DNA of 64,000 nucleotides from Albugo candida (taxonomy: Eukaryota; Oomycota; Peronosporomycetes; Albuginales). This document shows positions 42,885 to 53,341 of the stretch, piece after piece. The number at the start of each line of letters is the position of its first letter. Position 1 is the stretch's first letter. The stretch is from positions 124,001 to 188,000 of the forward strand of contig JBDOQK010000019.1 of the NCBI GenBank assembly GCA_040437565.1, read 5' to 3'. The notes under the pieces are model-generated. The model saw only the letters and a list, made by a program, of their open reading frames with translations. It had not been told where the DNA came from and searched no databases. The position numbers were made by a program, and so were the translations under genes.

Positions 42885-45095
42885 CTAAAGCTGATAAAAG
42901 CTGCCGTACGGCATGTAATCCTGATAGGCATAGGCGATGGCTCCTGCTGACAACAGATTTTCTTGTTGCAGAATAGCGACAACTGCGCGTATATCGACTC
43001 CGCTGTTATCACACACCATTTTATTCGCCGTGCCACAATTATGCAACGCGACGACGTGACCATCGCTTATGGAGACTACTGGAGATCCTGAAGCTCCAAT
43101 CGCTGTGTCGATATTGTACACAACACGACCTTCCCCGCAGCTTGTTTTTTGCTCAATAGCTTCTATTTTGGTTAATTGATTATAGTCGTCAGTGATGGCG
43201 ATACGTTTTGCATATCCGTGGGGATGTTGAGGAATGAAGACATTCTCACCAACTAGAGCTCCAGAGACACGCATTTTATAGTGACCGAATGCTGACAGAT
43301 CAAGGCTCAGATCCAGCTGAAGAAGGGTGAAATCATAGTATTTATTCGTCGTCAAAAGGATGGTGCTTGAGGCAATTTGTATTCCAGGACATCCGCCAGC
43401 TACGTGACATTCGTCTTGGCAAGACACACTTTCCGCACCAAATTCCACATCGACATTTCCGGCTTCGTGTGGGGAGTTGATACAGTGTTCGTTGGTCATG
43501 AGCTGATTGCTAGGGCCTACCAACCAGCCCGTGCATGCCTTTTTTCCGTTGATAAGAAGTCGAGCTACAGGGAGACTATGTGTGTATAATCTTCCCCACA
43601 CTGGATCATTCTGAAAGCACCGGACAGGCTGACTATTATCCACTCCACATACAGAAGATGTTGTTGCACGGCCGCGACTAAATGCGTACTTGTCGATTTT
43701 GAATCCATATGATGTGATATTCCGATGATCAATCTCATCCTCAATTGCTTCCAGCACACTTNNNNNNNNNNNNNNNNNNNNNNNNNNNNNNNNNNNNNNN
43801 NNNNNNNNNNNNNNNNNNNNNNNNNNNNNNNNNNNNNNNNNNNNNNNNNNNNNNNNNNNNNCGATGGCTCCTGCTGACAACAGATTTTCTTGTTGCAGAA
43901 TAGCGACAACTGCGCGTATATCGACTCCGCTGTTATCACACACCATTTTATTCGCCGTGCCACAATTATGCAACGCGACGACGTGACCATCGCTTATGGA
44001 GACTACTGGAGATCCTGAAGCTCCAATCGCTGTGTCGATATTGTACACAACACGACCTTCCCCGCAGCTTGTTTTTTGCTCAATAGCTTCTATTTTGGTT
44101 AATTGATTATAGTCGTCAGTGATGGCGATACGTTTTGCATATCCGTGGGGATGTTGAGGAATGAAGACATTCTCACCAACTAGAGCTCCAGAGACACGCA
44201 TTTTATAGTGACCGAATGCTGACAGATCAAGGCTCAGATCCAGCTGAAGAAGGGTGAAATCATAGTATTTATTCGTCGTCAAAAGGATGGTGCTTGAGGC
44301 AATTTGTATTCCAGGACATCCGCCAGCTACGTGACATTCGTCTTGGCAAGACACACTTTCCGCACCAAATTCCACATCGACATTTCCGGCTTCGTGTGGG
44401 GAGTTGATACAGTGTTCGTTGGTCATGAGCTGATTGCTAGGGCCTACCAACCAGCCCGTGCATGCCTTTTTTCCGTTGATAAGAAGTCGAGCTACAGGGA
44501 GACTATGTGTGTATAATCTTCCCCACACTGGATCATTCTGAAAGCACCGGACAGGCTGACTATTATCCACTCCACATACAGAAGATGTTGTTGCACGGCC
44601 GCGACTAAATGCGTACTTGTCGATTTTGAATCCATATGATGTGATATTCCGATGATCAATCTCATCCTCAATTGCTTCCAGCACACTTGTTCGAAGTGTC
44701 GTTGCTCCCATGAAGGGTACATACTCTATAATTGCCGAATCGCCTCTGATCATGCTGGAATAAAAGCCATCGACATGAAGCCCAAGATCACTTCGACCCA
44801 GGCCAGTATAGACGTGTGATGTGGAATTGTCTGGACTTCGTACAATGACCGCATCACCGTCACGTAATTGGAACTCTTTGAAGTGGATGGAGATATAATG
44901 CGAGCCTTTGTGACTGATCGTATGAAGCCTTGTCAATGGCTGCTCGTATTTGAGATCCATTTCGAATGAATGGACCTGGTCCTGACCGATCATTGTCGAC
45001 ACGATATCCGTGATCATCCAACTGCACATGACGAGCGCTTTTGCCACCATCTTGCGCGTCGTGTAAATCGATTTGCTGCCGGTATTATAGATCAT
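42885..45095 (-). CDS. Secreted-type trypsin-like serine protease (doubled by an assembly overlap)
   Basis: As written, the minus strand is open for 736 codons because the 827-bp overlap plus 100 N happens to be a multiple of three. Counting the overlap once gives a 427-residue protein. A hydrophobic segment near the N terminus (after KMVAKALVMCSWM) could be a signal peptide or anchor, with ATG 45095 or an ATG 15 codons later as start. The catalytic triad is His in NEHCIN, Asp in YYDFTLLQLD and Ser in GASGSPV, a chymotrypsin-fold (S1-type) pattern as in V8/glutamyl-type peptidases. The N-terminal 120 residues include a GDAVIVRSPDN-type stretch resembling a beta-sandwich (CUB-like). It is probably secreted. 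Confidence 0.82.
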   Translation of the reverse strand: MIYNTGSKSIYTTRKMVAKALVMCSWMITDIVSTMIGQDQVHSFEMDLKYEQPLTRLHTISHKGSHYISIHFKEFQLRDGDAVIVRSPDNSTSHVYTGLGRSDLGLHVDGFYSSMIRGDSAIIEYVPFMGATTLRTSVLEAIEDEIDHRNITSYGFKIDKYAFSRGRATTSSVCGVDNSQPVRCFQNDPVWGRLYTHSLPVARLLINGKKACTGWLVGPSNQLMTNEHCINSPHEAGNVDVEFGAESVSCQDECHVAGGCPGIQIASSTILLTTNKYYDFTLLQLDLSLDLSAFGHYKMRVSGALVGENVFIPQHPHGYAKRIAITDDYNQLTKIEAIEQKTSCGEGRVVYNIDTAIGASGSPVVSISDGHVVALHNCGTANKMVCDNSGVDIRAVVAILQQENLLSAGAIXXXXXXXXXXXXXXXXXXXXXXXXXXXXXXXXXXSVLEAIEDEIDHRNITSYGFKIDKYAFSRGRATTSSVCGVDNSQPVRCFQNDPVWGRLYTHSLPVARLLINGKKACTGWLVGPSNQLMTNEHCINSPHEAGNVDVEFGAESVSCQDECHVAGGCPGIQIASSTILLTTNKYYDFTLLQLDLSLDLSAFGHYKMRVSGALVGENVFIPQHPHGYAKRIAITDDYNQLTKIEAIEQKTSCGEGRVVYNIDTAIGASGSPVVSISDGHVVALHNCGTANKMVCDNSGVDIRAVVAILQQENLLSAGAIAYAYQDYMPYGSFYQL
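42935..43761. repeat. 827-bp segment, first copy (assembly overlap)
   Basis: Exact match to 43862-44688 across the N run; both lie in the protease gene. Confidence 0.93.
43762..43861. other. Assembly gap (100 N) with 827-bp duplicated flanks
   Basis: The left copy ends at 43761 and the right begins at 43862. Merging restores one single-domain protease. Confidence 0.95.
43862..44688. repeat. 827-bp segment, second copy (assembly overlap)
   Basis: The copy that is continuous with the protease N terminus (44689-45095). Confidence 0.93.
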
Positions 45096-45472
45096 CTTTG
45101 CCTACAGGGTTATTGAGAAAGAGTGATAATGAAGTTGAGGCATTTCGCGCAAGCGACGGAATCGTTAAATCATTGCAAAGTGCCGTGTAATTATGTCTGT
45201 TTGCATCGATTGGCGATTTGGTAGCACCGTCAATTGTATCGGACTGACGACGATCGATGGCAAATGATTCGCAGAAATTTTAAAATAGAGTAGAAACCGA
45301 TACAAATTCAATTAAATTCGTCGCGTTGTGCAGCCCGCAGAACGCAAATTGGATTCTCATGCAAAATGTCTCACAAAGTGACAACAGTTTTTTTTTCTAC
45401 AGTCTTCAGCCTTTCATTACGAATGGCAAGCTCGTATTCAATTAGTCACATCAAATCATCGCTTAAAAATCA

Positions 45473-45500
45473 ATTGAAGCTCCTCGCGAAGAGCTTCAAT
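45473..45500. other. Hairpin, 10-bp perfect stem and 8-nt loop
   Basis: ATTGAAGCTC at 45473-45482 pairs exactly with GAGCTTCAAT at 45491-45500, with loop CTCGCGAA. It lies just upstream of the candidate RNA at 45541. Its role is unknown. Confidence 0.5.
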
Positions 45501-45540
45501 GTAATATAAGTAAACTAAGTAAAAATAATTAATAGTGCCA

Positions 45541-45756
45541 AAGCTGGCGTCCGAAGTGTAGCTCAGTTGGTAGACGAATACTATATTGTCGAAGCTAAAG
45601 CGGCACATCTGTTAGCACACTCCACGGGTGAGCTGAAGCGTGCAGCACCCGCATATAGCGATTACATATACTCAGGGCGTAGCGCCAGCTTATAGAGACG
45701 GGCCTCGACAGCTTCTATTCATTGGTTTATACGATATGCTTTTGCTATAGTTTTTT
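45541..45756 (+). ncRNA. Candidate Pol III-type structured RNA or tRNA-derived fragment
   Basis: A tRNA-like A box (TAGCTCAGTTGGTAGA) begins at about 45559. The 9-bp sequence AAGCTGGCG (45541-45549) pairs perfectly with CGCCAGCTT (45683-45691), which would close a 151-nt RNA. T6 at 45751-45756 could terminate Pol III transcription. No convincing B box or anticodon arm is present, so this is not an intact tRNA. It may be a small RNA gene, a SINE head or a decayed tRNA. Confidence 0.35.
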
Positions 45757-45957
45757 GTCATAAAAACCAAAAGCGTTGATTACGCGCGTAAAATATGCAC
45801 AACGTCATTCGTATGTTACATACCTGAGACCCCAAACTCGATTCTTTCGAGTTGGGAGTATAGAGCAGTAATAATCGTGTTACAAATTATAGAAACATAT
45901 GGCGTGCTTCGAAAACCAGTAAGTAGCACAGCGCCAAGTCTTTGATCACTCGAACGG

Positions 45958-46725
45958 ATGCAACTACAGCAGCAGGAAGGTCAAACTTCTGCGGTATCTA
46001 CAGCTACTATCATACGTTTTCAACGGGCAGAACACATTCTGGAAGAGATTGCCCACGAGTATGCAGCAAAACGCGCAGCTGGACTTGTGCCCACACTACC
46101 AGTGCCAGCAAGGACCTTGTTATGGCAAGAAATCGCCGATAAATCGCATGTTCGAAATGGAGTTCGAGGAAAGTGTGTGTACGGACGAGACACAACCACC
46201 CTTTGTGCATGTACCGAATTTGTGAGGCACAAAAGTCACAATGGCACGGATGAAGAAGCGCAACCTTGTGAGGATTGCGGGCACGGAGGTCCGTGGCATC
46301 GTATTGTGGGAAGCCAGAACCTTGCACGAGTTGGCTCAGCCATATCCAATTGTGAGTCGTCAAGGGCGTCAATGGACTTTGAAGAACTGAGCTTTTCAAA
46401 TTTATCTGAAGACAGTACGTGTCAGTTGGACATAGAGAATCAAGACGATATGCTACAAGCATGCATTGATGAGCAAAAAAACACTGAACGACCATGGACA
46501 CGAGACACCAAAAATACCTTTTCGACAGGCAGATGGACGACAAAGACTTCTCAGGCAACTTGGAACTCGAATAAGAGCAACCAAAGAACTCTTACTCCGA
46601 AAAAAAATGTTAATAAGTGGTCTAATGACAAACTGGACAGGTTATTGCAGGTCATTCAAGACCTCAGAGCCACCGGTCTGTCTGAATGTGACATTGAGGA
46701 GCAATTGCGTCGCGAATTTGAATAG
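45958..46725 (+). CDS. Unknown protein with a Cys/His-rich motif
   Basis: 255 residues, one exon, ATG 45958. A helical N terminus (AEHILEEIAHEYAAKRAAG) is followed by a compact Cys/His cluster at about 78-118 (CVYG, CACTEF, CEDCGHGGPWH) that may bind zinc. A Ser/Thr-rich, probably disordered middle follows. The helical C terminus (KLDRLLQVIQDLRATGLSECDIEEQL) resembles SANT- or coiled-coil-type helices. I do not recognise the family. The even spacing of Cys and absence of stops make it a likely real gene. Confidence 0.6.
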   Translation: MQLQQQEGQTSAVSTATIIRFQRAEHILEEIAHEYAAKRAAGLVPTLPVPARTLLWQEIADKSHVRNGVRGKCVYGRDTTTLCACTEFVRHKSHNGTDEEAQPCEDCGHGGPWHRIVGSQNLARVGSAISNCESSRASMDFEELSFSNLSEDSTCQLDIENQDDMLQACIDEQKNTERPWTRDTKNTFSTGRWTTKTSQATWNSNKSNQRTLTPKKNVNKWSNDKLDRLLQVIQDLRATGLSECDIEEQLRREFE

Positions 46726-47324
46726 AAGCTCATCAGTGTACATTGGCATAGATGCACAACCTGCTGATTAGAGATATATGGGAGCAATAAGCATCGATAT
46801 ACTCGGGTCTACCGTTCTGGGGTAGCGTTTGAGATAGCTTGCATCAAACGGGAATGTCGTGGTCCAAGAGCCCAGATAAGCATTTATCAAAGCTGTGTAA
46901 TTGAATGATTAAGACAGAACGGGCATGGAACACGAGGTCTCTGCAATGATTACACCGTCCTCACGCTCATGAACTGGTAATTCGTACCATAGAAAAGTTC
47001 TTCGTCACGTTTATTCCCATAACAAGCTAGGTCAATGTTGGGCGTCTGCAAAGCTCTAGAGACTTAAGTTAATAAAGATTTTGCATCGAGTAGGTTCCAG
47101 CTGTTTTCTTCAGGTCGAGTCGCTTCACATTCAACGTACAATCCCGTAATGATCGTCTACATCGCCTTAGTTCACATCAGCAGCGTTGCATAGTCTAGAA
47201 GAACAGGTTGGTAATCCTCACACAATGTGTATAAGACCCTCGTGATCTTCGGCGACGTTCTTGTCTTTTACTTGCAAAATGTCTACAAGAAATTTGCCGA
47301 TTTCTTACGATATAGTACCGTGTG
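46726..47324. other. Intergenic, nothing recognised
   Basis: About 600 bp between two + strand genes. No long open frame, repeat or RNA was seen. It presumably holds the promoter of the EHD-like gene. Confidence 0.5.
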
Positions 47325-49271
47325 ATGTACCGCTGCTCTGGTACATCGGCATGCATGGAGATGGAATCGAGCAAAATCGAGTCATATCTACGTCAAGATG
47401 AAACCAACATCGCCACTTATCGAGAACCGAATGAGCTGTTCAAATCTGGTTGTACGAATTGGAGAATACGCAATGAGATTACTAAGATATATCAACAGCT
47501 AGAACGGTCTAACTCGTTCACATTCTCTGACAATTGGTGATACTATGATCGTTTTTCTCTCAGATTGCGAATAAAAAGCAAATTTCCAGCATTCAGAGAA
47601 GTTACGAGTCCGATGGTTCTCGTGATTGGAAATCATTCGTCAGGGAAATCCACTTTTATTAATCACATTATCGGGCAACCTATCCAAAAATCAGGTCGAG
47701 CGCCGACAGATTGTAGCTTTACGATCCTCGTCGGGGGAGACCGAGCTCAACGGCTGGATGGATTTGCATTGATGCGGCAAGAGAAAAGCGGATTCAGCAA
47801 TATCAAACAGAAATTTGGATCGGATTTTGTATCGCAAGTTGAGATGAAGATCGTTGAGAATAGCAAGTTTTTGAATGACAGTGGTGTGATGCTGGTCGAT
47901 TCTCCAGGAATGATCGATCCTCCAAACGAAGCAGCTTCTCGCACATCAATGGATCGAGGGTACGATTTCTCAGCAGTGGTCGAATGGCTAGCAGGTGAGA
48001 ACATAGACAGAATCTAGCGCAATTTTGTACCAGGCGCTTATTAATTGCTGGGGATTTGGATCAACGATAGATCGGGCAGATGTTGTTTTGGTGATGTTCG
48101 ATCCGGACAAGCCTGGAACCACATTTGAAACACTGCATGTGCTGACAACTGGACTGCTAAAGTATTCAAGCAAATTGCTCTTGATCTTGAACAAAGTCGA
48201 CGATTTTGAGACGGTTCATGACTTTGCTCGTGCGTATGGTGCTCTTTGCTGGAATCTGAGCAAGGTCATTCCAAGAAAGGTGAATATAAACTGGCTATTC
48301 GGTTACATCCTCATTGGTCATGCTTTTGTCGTTAGGATCTGCCGTTCATTTATACAATGTACGTACCACGCAGTCTTGACAAGAATGACAGAAATGATGA
48401 ATCAAAATCGCGACTGTCCATCCGCCAATGCAGCCCAAAACCATTGGGCACGCATGATGGTGTCGACCTCAAACTTTTGCTTGAAACTGAGTTTGATGGA
48501 ATAAGAAGTGAAGTTATGCGTGAAGCAGCCCGAGCTCCCGATCGATCAACCGACGCTATGCTAGACAGTCTCCGAAACACCTCATTGAGGCTCAAGGTGC
48601 TTAAAGCCGTTCCATCTTCTTTATTGTGTACTAAATCATCTTCCATGGTCTCCCTTTAGCTGCATTGCAATCTACTTGAAAAGTGTAAGGATGAATTATC
48701 TGATTATATCAGCTTCTGGGAACGCTGGCGGACGATCGGAGCAGCTGCCGGTATCGGGCTCGTGTTGTTTTATTTAGCCAGAACACTTGGAAAGCCGTCA
48801 TCAACCAGCACTACTCCAATCAAAAATTCCACCCCACCGTCTTCAGTTGCTTGGCAACGAGATTGGGCAGATAAAGTGTCGGAATCCCAGCCAAGGTTTA
48901 AATATCTGACACTCTTCAAACTCGTTCTTGGGTCGTGTGTTCCCAATGTCGCACTTTGGAGGGTGTCGATGCATCGGATCAAAAGAAAAGAAGAACAAGT
49001 ACAACGATGGCTTCCTGGAATTTTCAAGCAATTATGTGCAAAAAGACTGCAGAGATCTGATCGGGAATACTCGCAACTTGCTGCTGTGTGGGGACAAGTA
49101 CAACCTGACATAAATGCTGCATTGGAATCCTCCAGACTCGATGGCTTCCCAGAATTTGACAAAAGCGATATGGACCTTTTGGACAATGTCTTGGACGTCC
49201 AAGTACCACGATTAGAGCAGTGGGCACAAGACCGTGACGTCAATCACAATAAATCTAATGCTCCTGAATGA
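47325..49271 (+). CDS. EHD-like dynamin-superfamily GTPase with membrane anchor
   Basis: Exons 47325-47994, 48071-48279, 48336-48596 and 48660-49271; introns are 56-76 nt and phases agree. The G-domain has P-loop GNHSSGKST, G3 DSPGM, FDPDKPGTT, G4 LNKVD, and the EHD-like YGALCWNLSKV. That is the sarcalumenin/EHD pattern of membrane-remodelling GTPases. After the helical domain a hydrophobic segment (GAAAGIGLVLFYLA, about residue 400) looks like a membrane anchor, unlike classical EHDs, and no EH domain is seen. A TGA at 47538-47540 interrupts the frame before the G-domain (FSDNW stop YYDRF). Flanking residues fit the family, so this is a lesion, an error, recoding or an unrecognised splice. 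Confidence 0.7.
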
Positions 49272-49338
49272 GTTTTATTACGGCAATTATGCACATCCCT
49301 ACGATATAACATCGTATACAAGGTGGTGGTATTCACTT

Positions 49339-49605
49339 TTATGTTTGTTGGTAATCACGCAGCCTTGAATCTATTTTGCATCGCTTGCGAGAAGCTTCTA
49401 CTTTCATTGCGCTATCATATCCATCATGTAAGCCAATCACCGCACTCATTAATAGGATATCCACCAATCCCGAAGAATCTGCTTCACACAAGAAACGGAA
49501 GAGACTGCAGCCAAAGCCAATAACCTTGCCGATTTTCGCTCCTTTCACAAATTGCATTTGAATTTGACTTAAAGAAGCGCTATCACGACGTACAATATCG
49601 CTCAT
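49339..49605 (-). CDS. Possible small membrane protein
   Basis: 88 residues, ATG 49605, divergent from the kinesin-14 start 31 bp away. It has two moderately hydrophobic segments (GKVIGFGCSLFRFL and VDILLMSAVIGLH) and a basic C terminus, the make-up of a small mitochondrial protein. No family is recognised. A shorter open frame overlaps on the other strand, so this could be chance. Confidence 0.35.
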   Translation of the reverse strand: MSDIVRRDSASLSQIQMQFVKGAKIGKVIGFGCSLFRFLCEADSSGLVDILLMSAVIGLHDGYDSAMKVEASRKRCKIDSRLRDYQQT

Positions 49606-49636
49606 TCAACTGAATTACACGAATACGACTCGAAAA

Positions 49637-52600
49637 ATGGATTCCGAATACCACTCGCAAAAGACAGCGAGGTACACTGGCGGGAATTTGCAAATGACAG
49701 GAAATGAACATCCGATCCAAATGAAAGAAACTGATTTGAATCACAGTATGCTACAGCGAGAAGGCGATGTACGACGTGAACGCAGCGATATGTCGCGGTA
49801 TTTCACATGTAAGACCGATGCAAGGCCCGACAAGCAGCAAAATCATGGATCGAGTTTGGATCTTCCCCGTGATGGAACTGGAAAAGACGATAATGGATCG
49901 ATGGACAACATGGTAAATTATGAATTGGAGCTCTTCGTAAAGAAAGATAAAAGTGAGGATCGCCAATTGACACGAAAGGAACAGCTCTTGGTTTGGCAGC
50001 AGAAAAAGGACGCTGAGCAGACTAGAAGCTATAAATCGAGTTCTATAACACGGAGGAGGTCTCGTAAAGCACCTCTAAGTTTACAATTCGTAGATCGAAA
50101 CGAAGCCATTGAAGCGTCAGAACCACTTCCTCAGCGATGGAAGAATGAGACAAATGAAGTGACTTTTGACTGTAATTCAGCAAATCAGCGAAATGCATAT
50201 TTGAATACAAAAGGCGCAACTTTGTCAAAAAAGCATTCGAATAGAAATTTTGGAGCTTCAGCAACTGAATTCAGCACATCTTCTTCGGCAGAGAGCAAAT
50301 CCTACGGCTATGAGGTGCGATGATCCATATTCTTTGCATGCAGCAGCAACATTTCTGACTTTATATTTCATCAAGATGCGAACATTTTCAGATGGACTTA
50401 AGCCAGCTTTGTATAGCGAAAACCATTTGAACGACTCGACGACTTTGACTCACTCGTTCACGAAAACAATGACGTCCGAATTCCTGGCTCGAGATCTCCT
50501 GTATGAGCAAAATATCTTGAATCTCAGCAGTGAGAAAGAACGCGTCAAATTCTACAAGAAGCGGTACATGGATGCGTACGGTGTCATCGTGCATAGTGCG
50601 AAAGAACTGGAACGACTTGTTCGGGTTCGTGTGGAACAACGAGATGAGATTCAGGCATTACGATCCAAAGTACAGAAGCAATCGGAGCTGATCGAGACGC
50701 TAACTCTACCGACTGATGAATTATCGTTGCTGGATGATAGCATGCTGGAGCAAAGTCAGTTAGAAGTGCATCCACGCGAGAAGAAGATCCAAGAGCTGTG
50801 TCGGTACATAGGCACACTCACAAAAGACTTTGAGGAGGTCAAAGAACGTGCAGCAAAAATCCTCCATGAGCGAAATTTATGTGTACGGGAACTGAATCAA
50901 ATCAAAATGAAGCACTCATCAATGCAACAAGAAGTCGAACAAATGCGAAATATGTCATCATTATCAAGGTCTGCATACATGGAGCAAGTCCACACTCTTT
51001 TAAGGGAAAAAGAAGCTGTTACGGCGGAAGCTTGTTCACTTAAAGAGAGATTACGAGAGCTGACTGGAAAGCCGGGTGACTCCTGTTTCGAAACTGAGGG
51101 CGACCGACGGCAAGAAAATAGCGATCGGAGGATACTGACAACTCTGGGAAAGGAAGGAATCGAGAGCCTGAGCAATGGTATCGCATCACTTGGTCCAGAT
51201 TCTAATCTTTCCAACGCGAATGGCCAAATGTTTCGCAATTCGGAAGCGGAGAATCTGGAAATAAAAATTCAATTAGAGCAGACACGAAAAGAATTGGTCC
51301 AATTACGCACATCACATGAAAAAACACGACAAGAACTTGATGAGAAGACGTTCAAATTGCAGCAGATTGGAGTCGAGATGCATGAGAAAATTTCAAATTT
51401 ACAGCAGAATTTGCATCAAAGTGAGAAGACTCGTCGCCGTTTGCACGACAAAGTCATGGAGCTGAAGGGTAATATTCGAGTGTTCTGTCGTGTGCGCCCA
51501 TTGTTGGAATGTGAAAAGGCTTTGTCTGATCAAGAGGATATCTTCCGGTTCCCAGATCGTCAGAGCGAACGTCGTCAGATCGAAATACACGTTTCTTCTC
51601 GAGGACGCGTCAGCTATGGGCAATGCAATGGAACCAGGAACTCAGCCAAGAGATATGTATTCAATTTCGACTTTATTTTCGATGAGTTTAGCAAGCAGGA
51701 AGACGTCTTCGCGGAAGTGGCAGCACTGATCCAGTCGGGTGTGGATGGATTTAACGTTTGTATCTTTGCATATGGTCAAACAGGTTCCGGGAAAACGTAT
51801 ACGATGCAAGGGATGAATCATTCGGATGAGGAAAATGATACAAGCTCATCGTCTTTTTCGGCTCATGCTGGAATTGTCGGACGTGCTTTATCACATCTAT
51901 TTGATTGCGTCTCATTATTACAACCCAACGGCTGGAGGTTTAGCATTTCACTAGAAATGATCGAAATCTACAATGAAAGCATGCGAGATTTACTGGCGTC
52001 ATCCGAGGTGAGCCTTGTAGAAGCCTATGATCCACAATATGTTCATCTTACCAGTCCTTTGTGTCAGACCAAAGATAAGATTGATATTCGTTTGGACGAT
52101 AATAGAAAGCTGTACGTTGCGAACATTTGCTCGCATGTGGTAGAGACGAAACAAATTGCGTCACGGCTGCTACAAAGAGGAATTCGAAACAGAGCAACGA
52201 AAGCAACCGGCATGAACAACCAATCCTCTCGCTCACATTGTGTGATCAGCTTACGGCTGCGTGGTGAAAACGTGATGCACGGGCAAGAACGTTCGAGTGT
52301 CATTCATTTGATCGATCTGGCGGTACGTCTCACCCAAGAGACCATCCTGAATACTCATGACACTTTCTGCATACCAGGGCTCTGAACGTTTGTCCAAGTC
52401 GGGCAGTGATTGCAACCTGGAACTACTGAAAGAAGCTCAAGCCATCAATAAAAGTCTATCCGCATTGGGAAATGTGATTTGTGCACTCTCGCAAAAGGTA
52501 CTGAACCACACGTTTGCTTTGATCCATAGCTCTGATCGTATTTGACGCATTAGGCTGCCCATATTCCGTATCGAGATTCCAAACTGACTCACTTTCTCAG

Positions 52601-52760
52601 CACAAGTTTGGGTGGCGATAGTAAAAGTCTCATGATCTGTAATCTATCGCCGCTTTCACAGCACCAGGAAGAAAGTCTCAACTCCCTTCGATTTGCAAAG
52701 ACAGTAAATTCGTGCGAAATAGCGTATCCATCCTATTTGGCTCCTCCCGGCAGCCGATGA
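49637..52760 (+). CDS. Kinesin-14 (C-terminal motor)
   Basis: 983 residues from exons 49637-50314, 50376-52322, 52378-52497 and 52554-52760; introns are 55-61 nt. The N-terminal 230 residues are disordered and basic, followed by long coiled coil (about 290-620). The kinesin-14 neck [14 protein letters not shown] leads into the motor. P-loop GQTGSGKT is at about 692, switch I NQSSRSHC, switch II DLAGSER (split by an intron after DLA) and [10 protein letters not shown]. The motor ends only about 20 residues before the stop (APPGSR), as expected. Kinesin-14s are minus-end-directed and act in spindle organisation. Confidence 0.92.
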
Positions 52761-53341
52761 GGTCTTCTTGACACACAGTGATGCTTTTGAGCGCTTTGAA
52801 TGTTATACGACTAGACTGTAGACCCCATCGTGTAGAACAGTATCTCACGCCACAGGCTGCTTCCGTCGATCTGTAGAGCTGTTGCGTTATTGGGGTACTT
52901 TTATCAAAGCATAAAAGCGGAAATATATCGTTAAACGCTACATCACACGAAATTGTCTCATTTGACTGTCAGATACGTTCGAACTTGTTTCACGTGAAGC
53001 AGAGTATCGGTTGAACTTGAACGACGTTCAGCCATAGACGCGGTAGACGTTGGCTCTGTTAGGGTGTTATATAACTTACATCGAGTACAACAGTACAGTG
53101 GAAGTAAGTCTGGCCTCGATTCCTCACTTTTTCGACCTTATCGTCCACTCGAGTCTCATTAGCCAAGCAATCGATTTGATCAACATACTGGACGTCAGGA
53201 GTGATTGAGCGCACATATCAAAGTGAAGCTATCTAAAGCTCTCAAGGAACGTGCGAGGATTTCATATTTTTTGTGGTTGGATGGACCCCACACAATTGGA
53301 GCAGCATGTCTCCGAATATTATGGTGCGCTTAGTACTTTGA
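52761..53341. other. Intergenic, nothing recognised
   Basis: 581 bp between two + strand genes. Short frames only. An alternative ATG for the next gene at 53281 lies in another frame. Confidence 0.5.

Noticed and set aside
45551-45625. Intact tRNA gene
   Set aside because: Only the D-arm/A box matches; no anticodon arm, T-arm (GGTTCGA) or acceptor pairing of tRNA size is present.
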